Positions 1 to 6,283 of a stretch of 8,644 bases of DNA are shown piece by piece. Location of the stretch: positions 1-8,644 of the forward strand of contig CAMYMO010000377.1 of the NCBI GenBank assembly GCA_947259425.1, given 5' to 3'. How positions within the stretch are numbered: the first letter of the stretch is position 1; the number at the start of each line of letters is the position of its first letter. This DNA comes from an uncultured Ectothiorhodospiraceae bacterium (GTDB lineage: Bacteria; Pseudomonadota; Gammaproteobacteria; UBA6429; Thiohalophilaceae). The position numbers and the translations under genes are program-made. The notes beneath the pieces are model-generated. The model worked only from the letters and a program-made list of their open reading frames with translations, was not told the origin of the DNA and ran no database searches.

Positions 1-437
1 CTGTTAATGATTTTTATGGAAACCCGAAATGTTGTATTGGATTTGTAGTAGACACTAATAATGAAAAAGCTGTTGAATTACCTAGAGGTGCGGTAGAGGT
101 AAAGATAATTGATATTAATAATGATGGTTCGAGTGAAATAGTGAAGGATCAGTTATCATTTAGTCACGGTTATACAAAAGTGAATAAAGAAATTTACATA
201 ATACAAAATGAGAAATTTAAATTATTACATCAGTTTAAAGGGAGTAATAATGAAGGGCAATACGACAAAAATGATAAGAATTTCAAATCCATAGATGCTG
301 AGTTTTCTTTTGTGGATATAAATAATGATGGTAAAAAAGAGTTAGTTGAGAAAATAATAAAAATAGACAACGGTATTAAAAGTGAAAGAATTAAAAATTA
401 TTCTTTTAATGGAACTGAAATCATAGAAATTGAGTAA
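1..437 (+). CDS. 3' part of an uncharacterised gene with two calcium-loop-like DINNDG motifs (5' truncated by window)
   Basis: The frame is open from base 3 to the TAA at 435-437, giving 144 codons with no convincing start, so the gene begins outside the window. A GTG at 141 is in frame, but coding-like sequence continues upstream of it, including a DINNDG motif, so I do not take it as the start. Two loops of the form DxNxDGxxE are visible: DINNDGSSE (codons at 111-137) and DINNDGKKE (315-341), 68 residues apart. Such loops occur in EF-hand-like, dockerin and FG-GAP/VCBS repeats and often bind calcium. The DNA is very AT-rich (10 G+C of 60 at 181-240; 13 of 60 at 301-360) compared with vgrG (29 of 60 at 2101-2160), which suggests acquired accessory DNA. 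Lying upstream of vgrG, it could be an immunity or effector-associated protein from a preceding cassette. That role is inferred and the family is not recognised. Confidence 0.7.
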   Translation, partial: VNDFYGNPKCCIGFVVDTNNEKAVELPRGAVEVKIIDINNDGSSEIVKDQLSFSHGYTKVNKEIYIIQNEKFKLLHQFKGSNNEGQYDKNDKNFKSIDAEFSFVDINNDGKKELVEKIIKIDNGIKSERIKNYSFNGTEIIEIE

Positions 438-445
438 TACATAAA

Positions 446-889
446 ATGCAAACTGATAATTTATTAGATAAGGCTGTATCAATAGCAAAACTTGCCCACC
501 AGGGGCAGGTTGATAAAGCAGGTGTTGACTACATTAATCACCCTTTACGCGTGATGGATGCTGTTGAGGATGAAAAAGAGAAAATCGTAGCGGTTTTACA
601 TGATGTCGTTGAAGATAGTGAAATTACTTTGAAAGATTTACGTAAACAAGGTTTTAGTGAAGAAATTGTGACAGCCGTGGGGTGTTTGACCCGGCTTCCG
701 GGTGAGACTTATGAGCAGTTTATTGAAAGGGTAAAGTGTAACCCATTAGCGCGTAAAGTTAAGTTACACGATTTAGAAGACAATATGGATTTGAGTCGGC
801 TCGAAACGGTAAGTGAAAAGGATTTGCGTCGTGTTGAAAAATACAAAGCGGCGATGAATGTATTAATGAACCAAAATGAAAAAAATTGA
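446..889 (+). CDS. Single-domain RelA/SpoT-type HD hydrolase (small alarmone hydrolase / MESH1-like)
   Basis: A 147-residue protein that is almost entirely one HD-fold domain of the (p)ppGpp 3'-pyrophosphohydrolase type. The family signature is visible in order: AHQGQ (17-21), YINHP with metal ligand H32, LHDVVED with H52-D53 and the E56-D57 pair, and KLHDLEDN with D109 and N113. These match the manganese ligands and catalytic residues of MESH1/SpoT hydrolase domains in order and spacing, so the enzyme looks intact. There is no synthetase, TGS or ACT domain, so it is a stand-alone form. The likely reaction is hydrolysis of a pyrophosphorylated nucleotide such as (p)ppGpp or (p)ppApp in the cytoplasm; the substrate cannot be told from sequence. 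It starts 8 nt after the preceding stop with only a weak ribosome site and ends 48 nt before vgrG with no clear terminator, so co-transcription with both is possible. Base composition is closer to vgrG than to the AT-rich gene upstream. Confidence 0.85.
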   Translation: MQTDNLLDKAVSIAKLAHQGQVDKAGVDYINHPLRVMDAVEDEKEKIVAVLHDVVEDSEITLKDLRKQGFSEEIVTAVGCLTRLPGETYEQFIERVKCNPLARKVKLHDLEDNMDLSRLETVSEKDLRRVEKYKAAMNVLMNQNEKN

Positions 890-937
890 GTCGGACTGAT
901 AATAATTAGTTAAGAAATGAGGCTAAGGGATTAAACA

Positions 938-3016
938 ATGGCTGCAGATTTTACAAATATGCCAAATCTTGACATGGTGAATGCGAACCAGGATCACTTT
1001 AACCTGAAACTAAAGGGTATGGAGGGTCAAACGGTCCAGGTGTTGGGATTTGAAGGTATGGATCATGGTTTTTCACAGGATTACCATTTTACCGTGAACG
1101 TAGCGATTGAGTATGCACCGGTAATGAAGGATTTTATCAATACGCCTGCACAATTACGTATGGCGTGGGATGCTGATGAGGTTTATATCAATGGCATCAT
1201 ATCTGCCGTTTCACACTTAGGAAAGAAAGTCGATCGAGAAGAGATTAACTTTACGATTTCATCACCTTTGCACCCTCTACGTTTTAATCGCCAAAGCCGA
1301 GTATTTTTAAATAAAGATGTTATCGAGATTGTACAAGAAGTTTTACTAGGTGCCGGTCTGGCCAGTGCTGATTTTAAATTTAATGCACAAGGGACCTACC
1401 CAAAACGCGAATTTGTTGTTCAATATAATGAAAGTGATTTTGATTTTATCCAGCGTATGTTCTCACACCACGGTTTGTTTTATACCTTTGAGCAAACCAG
1501 TAGCCAGGCCATTATGCAGATATACGATAGCGTTTCAGAAATGCCGGTATTACCCGGTGGTGGAGAGCTGCTATATCAACCATTAACCGGAAATGCGCGT
1601 CCTATCGAAGCCGTTTATGCCTTACGCCAGCACAGTGTTTTAAAGACCGATTACATTCGAGTTAAGGATTATAACTATCGCACTCCCGAAGCAGGTCTTA
1701 AGGCCGAGTCAAAATCGGCATCTGACGTGAAAGGTATGGGAGTAGATTATCGTCATGGTGAAAATTTTAAAACGCTAGACGAAGGCGATCACCTCGCTAC
1801 TTTACGTCAACAGGCTATCGATGCTCAGCGTATGACCTATATCGCGGAAACCGATTGTCGCGGACTCGTTCCTGGTCAAAAGTTTACTCTGGTTGGCCAT
1901 CCTGTATCTGAGTTTAATGGTGAATACCTGGTACTCGAAGTTGAACATCACGGTGACCAGCGTGCAGGCCAGGGATATGGTGAAACCAATAAAGGTAAGA
2001 CATATAGTAATAAAGCTCGATTATTACGTGCCGGTATCCCCTATAGAGAAGAGCCATTACAGGCACCTATGGCTCAGGGTATTTTCACTGCGAAAATTGA
2101 AACCACAGGTGGCGACTATGCCTATGTTGATGAACAAGGTCGCTATCATCTACGAATGCCATTTGATTTATCAGAAACCCAACCAGGACAGGCGAGTCAT
2201 CCGGTAAGAATGGCGCAACCCTATACCGGAAATAAATACGGAATGCATTTTCCACTGCATGCTGGCACAGAAGTCGCTGTGGTCTGTACCAATGGCGATC
2301 TCGATCGGCCGATTATATTAGGTGCGGTATCAAATCCCGATACACCGAACACGGTAACAGCGCCAAATCATAGTCAGAATGTTCTACGTACCTGGGGCGG
2401 GAATGAACTTACCATGGAAGATCGTCGTGGTTTTGAGAAAACCGAACTGTTTACTCGCGATCGGAAGAATATCTTGACGCTGGATGCAAATCAGGAAGGT
2501 CATAACATTCGATTAGCAACTGAAGAAGGTGAGATGGAGCAGTATGCGAAAAAAACCATGCATCTTGAATCCGGTGATAGCCAAACCGTTGAGTGTGGAA
2601 ATGACCGAGAAGAGCTCATTAAAAACTCACAACAACTAATGACCAAGAATGAATTTATTAAAAGTCATGCCGCAACCGATACACAGCTCGAAGCTGGACA
2701 GCACATTTTAATGCAGGCAGAGGTTGAGGATTTCAATATTAACAGCGCGAAAGACATGCTGGTTGATGTTGATGGTAACACCTCGATTGAAGTGCATGAG
2801 AATAATTTAGAAATGCAGGTAACGAACGGAAATACCAGTATACAAGCTGCGAAGGCGATCACAATAAAAGGCGATGGGGGAGGAATGCTCCATGTTGGCC
2901 AAAGCGGTGGCGTGATTGAGGTGTCCACTGGGGGAGATTTGACCGTTGATGGCAAAACTATCACGGTGAGTGCGCCAACGATTAACGTCAGAGGGAATAG
3001 CGTAGGAAACAATTAG
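938..3016 (+). CDS. vgrG: Type VI secretion spike protein VgrG (TssI)
   Basis: A 692-residue VgrG, which trimerises into the cell-puncturing spike on the Hcp tube. The N-terminal gp27-like part (about 15-370) carries the family motif around 162-185 (QYNESDFDFI, then the HHGLFY stretch). The gp5-like OB-fold spans about 380-465 and ends in the conserved DLDRPIILGAV stretch (454-463). After it come RTWGGNELTMED (484-495) and a beta-helix needle (about 500-692) with repeated short strands, such as GNTSIEV and GNTSIQA. The length is that of a plain VgrG; the protein ends at GNSVGNN with no room for a large C-terminal toxin domain, so it probably carries cargo through separate adaptors. The start is supported by AAGGGA (925-930), 7 nt before the ATG. 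Upstream is the HD hydrolase gene; downstream, after 258 nt, is the small spike-like gene. The family assignment is secure; the cargo is inferred from the downstream genes. Confidence 0.97.
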   Translation: MAADFTNMPNLDMVNANQDHFNLKLKGMEGQTVQVLGFEGMDHGFSQDYHFTVNVAIEYAPVMKDFINTPAQLRMAWDADEVYINGIISAVSHLGKKVDREEINFTISSPLHPLRFNRQSRVFLNKDVIEIVQEVLLGAGLASADFKFNAQGTYPKREFVVQYNESDFDFIQRMFSHHGLFYTFEQTSSQAIMQIYDSVSEMPVLPGGGELLYQPLTGNARPIEAVYALRQHSVLKTDYIRVKDYNYRTPEAGLKAESKSASDVKGMGVDYRHGENFKTLDEGDHLATLRQQAIDAQRMTYIAETDCRGLVPGQKFTLVGHPVSEFNGEYLVLEVEHHGDQRAGQGYGETNKGKTYSNKARLLRAGIPYREEPLQAPMAQGIFTAKIETTGGDYAYVDEQGRYHLRMPFDLSETQPGQASHPVRMAQPYTGNKYGMHFPLHAGTEVAVVCTNGDLDRPIILGAVSNPDTPNTVTAPNHSQNVLRTWGGNELTMEDRRGFEKTELFTRDRKNILTLDANQEGHNIRLATEEGEMEQYAKKTMHLESGDSQTVECGNDREELIKNSQQLMTKNEFIKSHAATDTQLEAGQHILMQAEVEDFNINSAKDMLVDVDGNTSIEVHENNLEMQVTNGNTSIQAAKAITIKGDGGGMLHVGQSGGVIEVSTGGDLTVDGKTITVSAPTINVRGNSVGNN

Positions 3017-3274
3017 TCACAAAATTGAAATATAGTTTGCATTTTTACAGCTTTGATAACGTAGTTAATAGTGAGGACTGTATCAACGTAATAAAGTGTC
3101 AAAAGAGATTTAATCATTTTTAACATTATTATTAGGTGAATTTAGATAAAATAGAACTTACATAAAGCTAAGTAAATAATAAAAATCGATGTGGTGACAC
3201 AATCGTGTGTATAAAAAGTGCTTGTCAAACTTAACACAAGTTAGCATTAAAACTATGATCCAGGGGATGTTGTT
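3017..3274. other. AT-rich intergenic region between vgrG and the adaptor gene run
   Basis: A 258-nt gap with no supported ORF and no convincing rho-independent terminator after vgrG. It is strongly AT-rich. The last 80 nt hold short dyads: ACACA/TGTGT around ATCG (3197-3210), AACTT/AAGTT (3228-3242) and CTTGT/ACAAG (3221-3240). The latter two overlap and share bases, so they cannot both form. A possible promoter lies at 3231-3259. The gap is the longest non-coding break before the KAS-like gene and would be the natural place for independent expression of the 3275-6054 gene run. Confidence 0.6.
3231..3259 (+). promoter_or_regulatory. Candidate sigma70-type promoter overlapping short dyads
   Basis: TTAACA (3231-3236) and TATGAT (3254-3259) each match the consensus hexamers at five of six positions and are separated by exactly 17 nt. 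The -35 overlaps the AACTT/AAGTT dyad, which could be an operator. A caution: transcription would start near 3265-3268, on top of the AGGGGA ribosome site (3262-3267) of the gene at 3275, so such a transcript would have little or no leader. An alternative is a promoter further upstream (TTAACA at 3120-3125 with weak AT-rich -10 choices). In AT-rich DNA such matches arise easily by chance. Confidence 0.3.
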
Positions 3275-3715
3275 ATGGATAACAAAATATTTAGAATAGA
3301 AAGACGGACTTCGACTTCAGAAAGTCGAGTTATTATTGCCGAGGTGCTCGAAGTAGAGCATGCTGAAGCGACGAATCTATTTCTTCCAACATTAAATAAA
3401 GAAGTGAATGTCTATGCGCATTCGTCAAGTGTACCTGCACTGGTCGAAGGCGATATGGTATTGGTTGAATGTTTAGACTCGCTATATATAGTTACCCACC
3501 GATTACGCAGCAAAGGCGAAGCCCCCCAGCAGGGTTTTAATTTAAACGAAGATGGCTCGCTACAGGTAAAAAATGCGAATGGAATCTTAATTCAATCGAA
3601 TGCGTCAAAAATAGAAATACAAAAAGACGGACGCATAATGGTTGACGGCAAGGAAATCTACTCGATTGCTGATGGTAAATATCGTCTACAAGGAGCAACC
3701 ATCGAGTTGAATTAA
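3275..3715 (+). CDS. Small VgrG-like spike protein (OB-fold-like region plus beta-strand tail), function unassigned
   Basis: A 146-residue, beta-rich protein with no signal peptide or membrane segment. Residues about 18-80 look like a small barrel of the gp5/OB-fold kind (strands at RVIIAEVLEV, NVYAHS, GDMVLVECLDSLYIVTH). Residues about 88-146 are short alternating strands with Gly/Asp turns: GSLQVKNANGILIQS, then KIEIQKDGRIMVDGK. The tail resembles the VgrG C-terminus, where GDLTVDGKTI (666-675) parallels GRIMVDGKEI (119-128) here. It therefore looks like a miniature spike or needle segment, and may sit on or replace part of the VgrG needle. AGGGGA (3262-3267), 7 nt before the ATG, supports the start. 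The next gene starts 4 nt after the TAA, so the two are surely co-expressed. Some T6SS islands encode comparable small OB-like proteins (DUF6484 is one candidate family), but I cannot confirm membership. Confidence 0.8.
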   Translation: MDNKIFRIERRTSTSESRVIIAEVLEVEHAEATNLFLPTLNKEVNVYAHSSSVPALVEGDMVLVECLDSLYIVTHRLRSKGEAPQQGFNLNEDGSLQVKNANGILIQSNASKIEIQKDGRIMVDGKEIYSIADGKYRLQGATIELN

Positions 3716-3719
3716 TACA

Positions 3720-4988
3720 ATGGGGGGAGATTATTTAGCAACGCATTTTAATTCAGCCAAGGCACTCTATCGTCAACGGCTTGGATTATTACAGTCAAAT
3801 CGTGTAGACATGCAAAATATACTCGATCTTGAATATCGCATGCGTGTGCACATCCATGTCCTATCAAACCAAATCGATGAAGAGCAAGCCGAACCCGAAC
3901 AGGCAGCTGATGCATTTATTTACTTAGCTGCACGCTTCTCATCAAAGGATGAAACTCATCAGGCATTAGCTTCAAAACTGGCATGCGAATGGTTATTAGA
4001 AGACACTCCAGTTGCTCATGGAGCACGTGATGCGTTGATGTTATTCCCTTTACCTGAATCCTATAGTGTTATGCAAAAGACTTACCGTAGTGTCGAAAGT
4101 CTACGCCCGGTACTGATCTACATTTTAACTCAGCAGGGTGCACATTTACCGAAATCGCTGACCCATCAGGCGGAATTGCAAACACAAGATCCATTTTTAC
4201 AAGCGCAAACGCTTTATTATGCCGCGAATGATAATAAGTCTGATATCAGCATGTTTAGTGAATATTATAATTCGTTATTAGATAATAATCAGGCTGATAA
4301 TATGGATCATAGTGCAATGGTTGCCGCGATATGGGGTGGGTTAGTTCGTGGTGATGATGATGCGCGAATTGCTTTACAACGTGCAATCGCAAATGAGAAT
4401 GACGATATTCAACGTCTTGACTATTTACGTTTTGCTGCACTTAGTGGCGAAGAACATTATTTTCCAATGTTACAAAGCGTGGCCGATCATGCACCTGAGG
4501 TGGGTTATCATTTTCTAGCACTTCACGGGCAAACACAAAGTGTGCAGGCTATTCTGGATGGTCTAATTCATCCCCGTACTGCGAATTATGCAGAGCAAGC
4601 CTGGTGGTGGGTAAGCGGGCAAACTTTACCAAAAATGCCACGTCTTTCAGTGGTTGGTGAAGAAAATGAAATCGATGATATTGAATTGGAAGATGAAGTG
4701 GGTTACGTACCAGATTCCCAGCCCGCTCAATATTGGTGGGATAAACAGCAACGTGACGCTACGGCACGTTGGTTACAAGGGATGCCTTTTAGCATAAGTA
4801 CAGTACATAAATTAATGCTTCAATACAGTGGTGTAATCAGTAATGATTTATTTGATCTTTATGCCTTAACCACACTGACACCTCTACGCTTAGGCAATTA
4901 CATCTGGCATGACACGCGAATGCAAAAATTGAATACCCTTAGTCAAAGCGAGACTGTCGCAACCAGCGCAGAGGCTCGTCGTGCTTGA
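3720..4988 (+). CDS. TIGR02270-like helical-repeat (HEAT-like) T6SS accessory protein
   Basis: A 422-residue, mostly alpha-helical cytoplasmic protein. Features resembling the TIGR02270 family, often found beside VgrG, DUF2169 and PAAR genes, are: an N-terminal region with the LDLEYRMRVHIHVL pattern (35-48), helical repeat units through about 60-290, the AEQAWWWVSG segment (291-300), an acidic linker rich in Glu/Asp (313-327), and a C-terminal QYWWDKQQRDATARWLQG stretch (337-354). No catalytic motif is visible, which suits a scaffold or binding protein. The family has no settled function; a part in preparing or loading the effector is inferred from position. The ATG lies 4 nt after the preceding stop and has no good ribosome site nearby, so it is probably translated by coupling. 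Its last 8 nt overlap the start of the DUF2169 gene. Confidence 0.75.
   Translation: MGGDYLATHFNSAKALYRQRLGLLQSNRVDMQNILDLEYRMRVHIHVLSNQIDEEQAEPEQAADAFIYLAARFSSKDETHQALASKLACEWLLEDTPVAHGARDALMLFPLPESYSVMQKTYRSVESLRPVLIYILTQQGAHLPKSLTHQAELQTQDPFLQAQTLYYAANDNKSDISMFSEYYNSLLDNNQADNMDHSAMVAAIWGGLVRGDDDARIALQRAIANENDDIQRLDYLRFAALSGEEHYFPMLQSVADHAPEVGYHFLALHGQTQSVQAILDGLIHPRTANYAEQAWWWVSGQTLPKMPRLSVVGEENEIDDIELEDEVGYVPDSQPAQYWWDKQQRDATARWLQGMPFSISTVHKLMLQYSGVISNDLFDLYALTTLTPLRLGNYIWHDTRMQKLNTLSQSETVATSAEARRA
4970..4974 (+). promoter_or_regulatory. Ribosome binding site that supports the GTG start of the DUF2169 gene
   Basis: AGAGG lies 6 nt before GTG 4981-4983, inside the end of the TIGR02270-like gene. 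Together with the conserved N-terminal LELQNNSPW reading directly from that codon, it favours the GTG start and indicates translational coupling across the 8-nt overlap. Confidence 0.55.
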
Positions 4989-6054
4989 GTTGCAAAATAA
5001 TTCGCCATGGCAAGCTGGTTTGTATCCCGGTTATAGCCATAAGCTGGAGCAGCAGTTAACCGCCGTGTTTAAAGTGAGTTACCGCTTCGATAATCATGGC
5101 AAGCTTACGCCGGATAACGATATTGAGATTATCGATACCGACGAATATATCGATGATCCACTAACCAGTAGCCTAAAAGCCGCTTCGGAAATTGCCCCTT
5201 TCAAACAAGGTAGTGAGCTGTATTTATACGGTACCGCGAAACCTGAACGTAAAGGGCTGGTTGCGATGGAAGTAGGGATTGGAATTCTGTTTAACGATAA
5301 AATTAAATGGAAAAAAGTGCTGCGTGTGTTTGGGACCCGTAAGTGGAAAAAAACCATGGTGAATTATATTCACGATGAGCCAGGTTCAGTTGAAGAAATT
5401 CCGTTGAGGTATGAATTTGCCTTTGGTGGCGCTCACCCAGATGATGTCGATGATGTATTTGAGGCGAATCCAGTGGGTATAGGCTATAACAGCGATCAGC
5501 GTAAGTTGCTAAGTACTGAGCTACCTCGTATTGAACTGGGCCCCGATTTCATGATGACGCCGATGCAAAAACCAACTCCAGCTGGTTTTGGACCATTGCC
5601 TATTTTTTGGGAGCCCCGTGTCAGCGACATTGGGCCATTAGCTGAAGATGAAATTGAGCAAGGTGGGTGCCCTTATACCAAAGCAGCGAAAAAATGTTGC
5701 CATAACGTCGCACCTTATGATCAGCGATTTAAAAAACCTTTTCAAGGTGGTGAGGTCTTACATCTGCGAGCCCTTGCAACTGATATTAGTCACAAACAAT
5801 CAATACAAGTCGTCGTACCCGAGTTACACCCCGAACTCTATACCATTATAAACAATGAAGTTGAAACACTATCGCCAGTGTGTGACACCATTATTATAGA
5901 CAGTGACGAGAAAACATTGTCAATGGTCTTTCGCGCAGGGATTCCATGGCGGAGAACAGATAGACGCAAGGGTTGGGTCGTGCTCAAGGACTTGGATTTT
6001 GTAGAGCTCCCCTACGACAAGGAAGGCAGGGACGCGCCAAGGATGGCATCTTAA
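4981..6054 (+). CDS. DUF2169 family T6SS effector adaptor
   Basis: A 357-residue protein with DUF2169 hallmarks along most of its length: a strand-rich start (NNSPWQAGLYPGY, 6-18), the SEIAPFKQGSELYLYGTAK block (69-87), VFGTRKW (116-122), PLRYEFAFGG (141-150), NPVGIGY (163-169), GFGPLPIFWEPR (202-213), NVAPYDQRF (242-250) and a final DTIIIDSDEKTLSMVFRAG block (302-320). A CC pair (239-240) with C230 lies just before the NVAPYDQR motif. DUF2169 proteins act in the cytoplasm as adaptors or chaperones for effectors loaded onto VgrG; the Agrobacterium Tde2 system is an example. No signal peptide is present. It overlaps the upstream TIGR02270-like gene by 8 nt, begins with GTG, and shares its operon. 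The DUF4150 protein and the gene at 8290 are the likely clients, which is inference. Confidence 0.93.
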   Translation: MLELQNNSPWQAGLYPGYSHKLEQQLTAVFKVSYRFDNHGKLTPDNDIEIIDTDEYIDDPLTSSLKAASEIAPFKQGSELYLYGTAKPERKGLVAMEVGIGILFNDKIKWKKVLRVFGTRKWKKTMVNYIHDEPGSVEEIPLRYEFAFGGAHPDDVDDVFEANPVGIGYNSDQRKLLSTELPRIELGPDFMMTPMQKPTPAGFGPLPIFWEPRVSDIGPLAEDEIEQGGCPYTKAAKKCCHNVAPYDQRFKKPFQGGEVLHLRALATDISHKQSIQVVVPELHPELYTIINNEVETLSPVCDTIIIDSDEKTLSMVFRAGIPWRRTDRRKGWVVLKDLDFVELPYDKEGRDAPRMAS

Positions 6055-6057
6055 TTT

Positions 6058-6144
6058 ATGTTTAGCGATGAGAAAATCGTTAAATGGGTAATCGAATCTT
6101 TGTTTATGCCTGGCAAAGATGGTGGTAGCGTGTTAACAGGATAA
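6058..6144 (+). CDS. Possible 28-codon small ORF after the DUF2169 gene
   Basis: ATG 6058-6060 opens 3 nt after the DUF2169 stop and reads 28 codons to TAA 6142-6144 (begins MFSDEKIVKWVIES). The only ribosome-site-like sequence, AAGGA (6039-6043), is 14 nt upstream, which is too far unless translation is coupled. It could be a tiny coupled peptide, the decayed remnant of a gene lost when the repeat at 6154 arrived, or chance. No family is recognised. Confidence 0.2.
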   Translation: MFSDEKIVKWVIESLFMPGKDGGSVLTG

Positions 6145-6153
6145 ATATAATAC

Positions 6154-6222
6154 ACTTTCTCCCACAGGGATGTAGAGGTAGGGCAACGCAGGAAGCTAAA
6201 GCTGAAGGTTGGGATGAGGAAG
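6154..6222 (+). repeat. Dispersed intergenic repeat, copy C (long form)
   Basis: The segment opens with CTTTCTCCCACAGGGATG and has a core at 6169-6216 that matches copy B (7621-7669) over 48-49 positions with one single-base indel and three transitions by my reading. It ends in TTGGGATGAGG, which is also the end of the short copy A. The core contains a small dyad, AGCT-GAA-GGTT (6200-6210). Two near-identical non-coding copies about 1.45 kb apart on the same strand, plus the partial copy, point to a repeat family of the REP or MITE type. No coding function is apparent. Reading it as + strand is only a convention, shared with copy B. Confidence 0.85.
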
Positions 6223-6283
6223 TATGTTTTCTCCCTATTAATTTATAAACAGATACACAGTATTTATTAATGGTATATCAGGT

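Noticed and set aside
141..437. A complete 98-codon gene starting at GTG 141
   Set aside because: The frame stays open to the left edge and encodes a matching DINNDG loop upstream of that GTG, so the gene is longer and truncated by the window.
2665..3012. Long open frame on the - strand opposite the end of vgrG
   Set aside because: It lies wholly inside the VgrG needle coding region, has a low-complexity Ser/Pro/Thr-rich translation and no ribosome site; it is a by-product of the repeated strand codons in vgrG.
938..3016. VgrG considered as an 'evolved' VgrG with a C-terminal toxin
   Set aside because: Everything after the OB-fold reads as beta-helix needle repeats to the last residue; there is no extra globular domain.
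3053..3086. TTGATA...TATCAA as a terminator after vgrG
   Set aside because: Only 6 bp, A/T-rich, with a 22-nt loop and no following T run; not credible as a terminator.
6146..6151. Perfect TATAAT hexamer before the ketosynthase-like gene
   Set aside because: No -35-like hexamer lies 16-18 nt upstream and no extended -10 TG is present, so it is not supported as a promoter in this AT-rich stretch.
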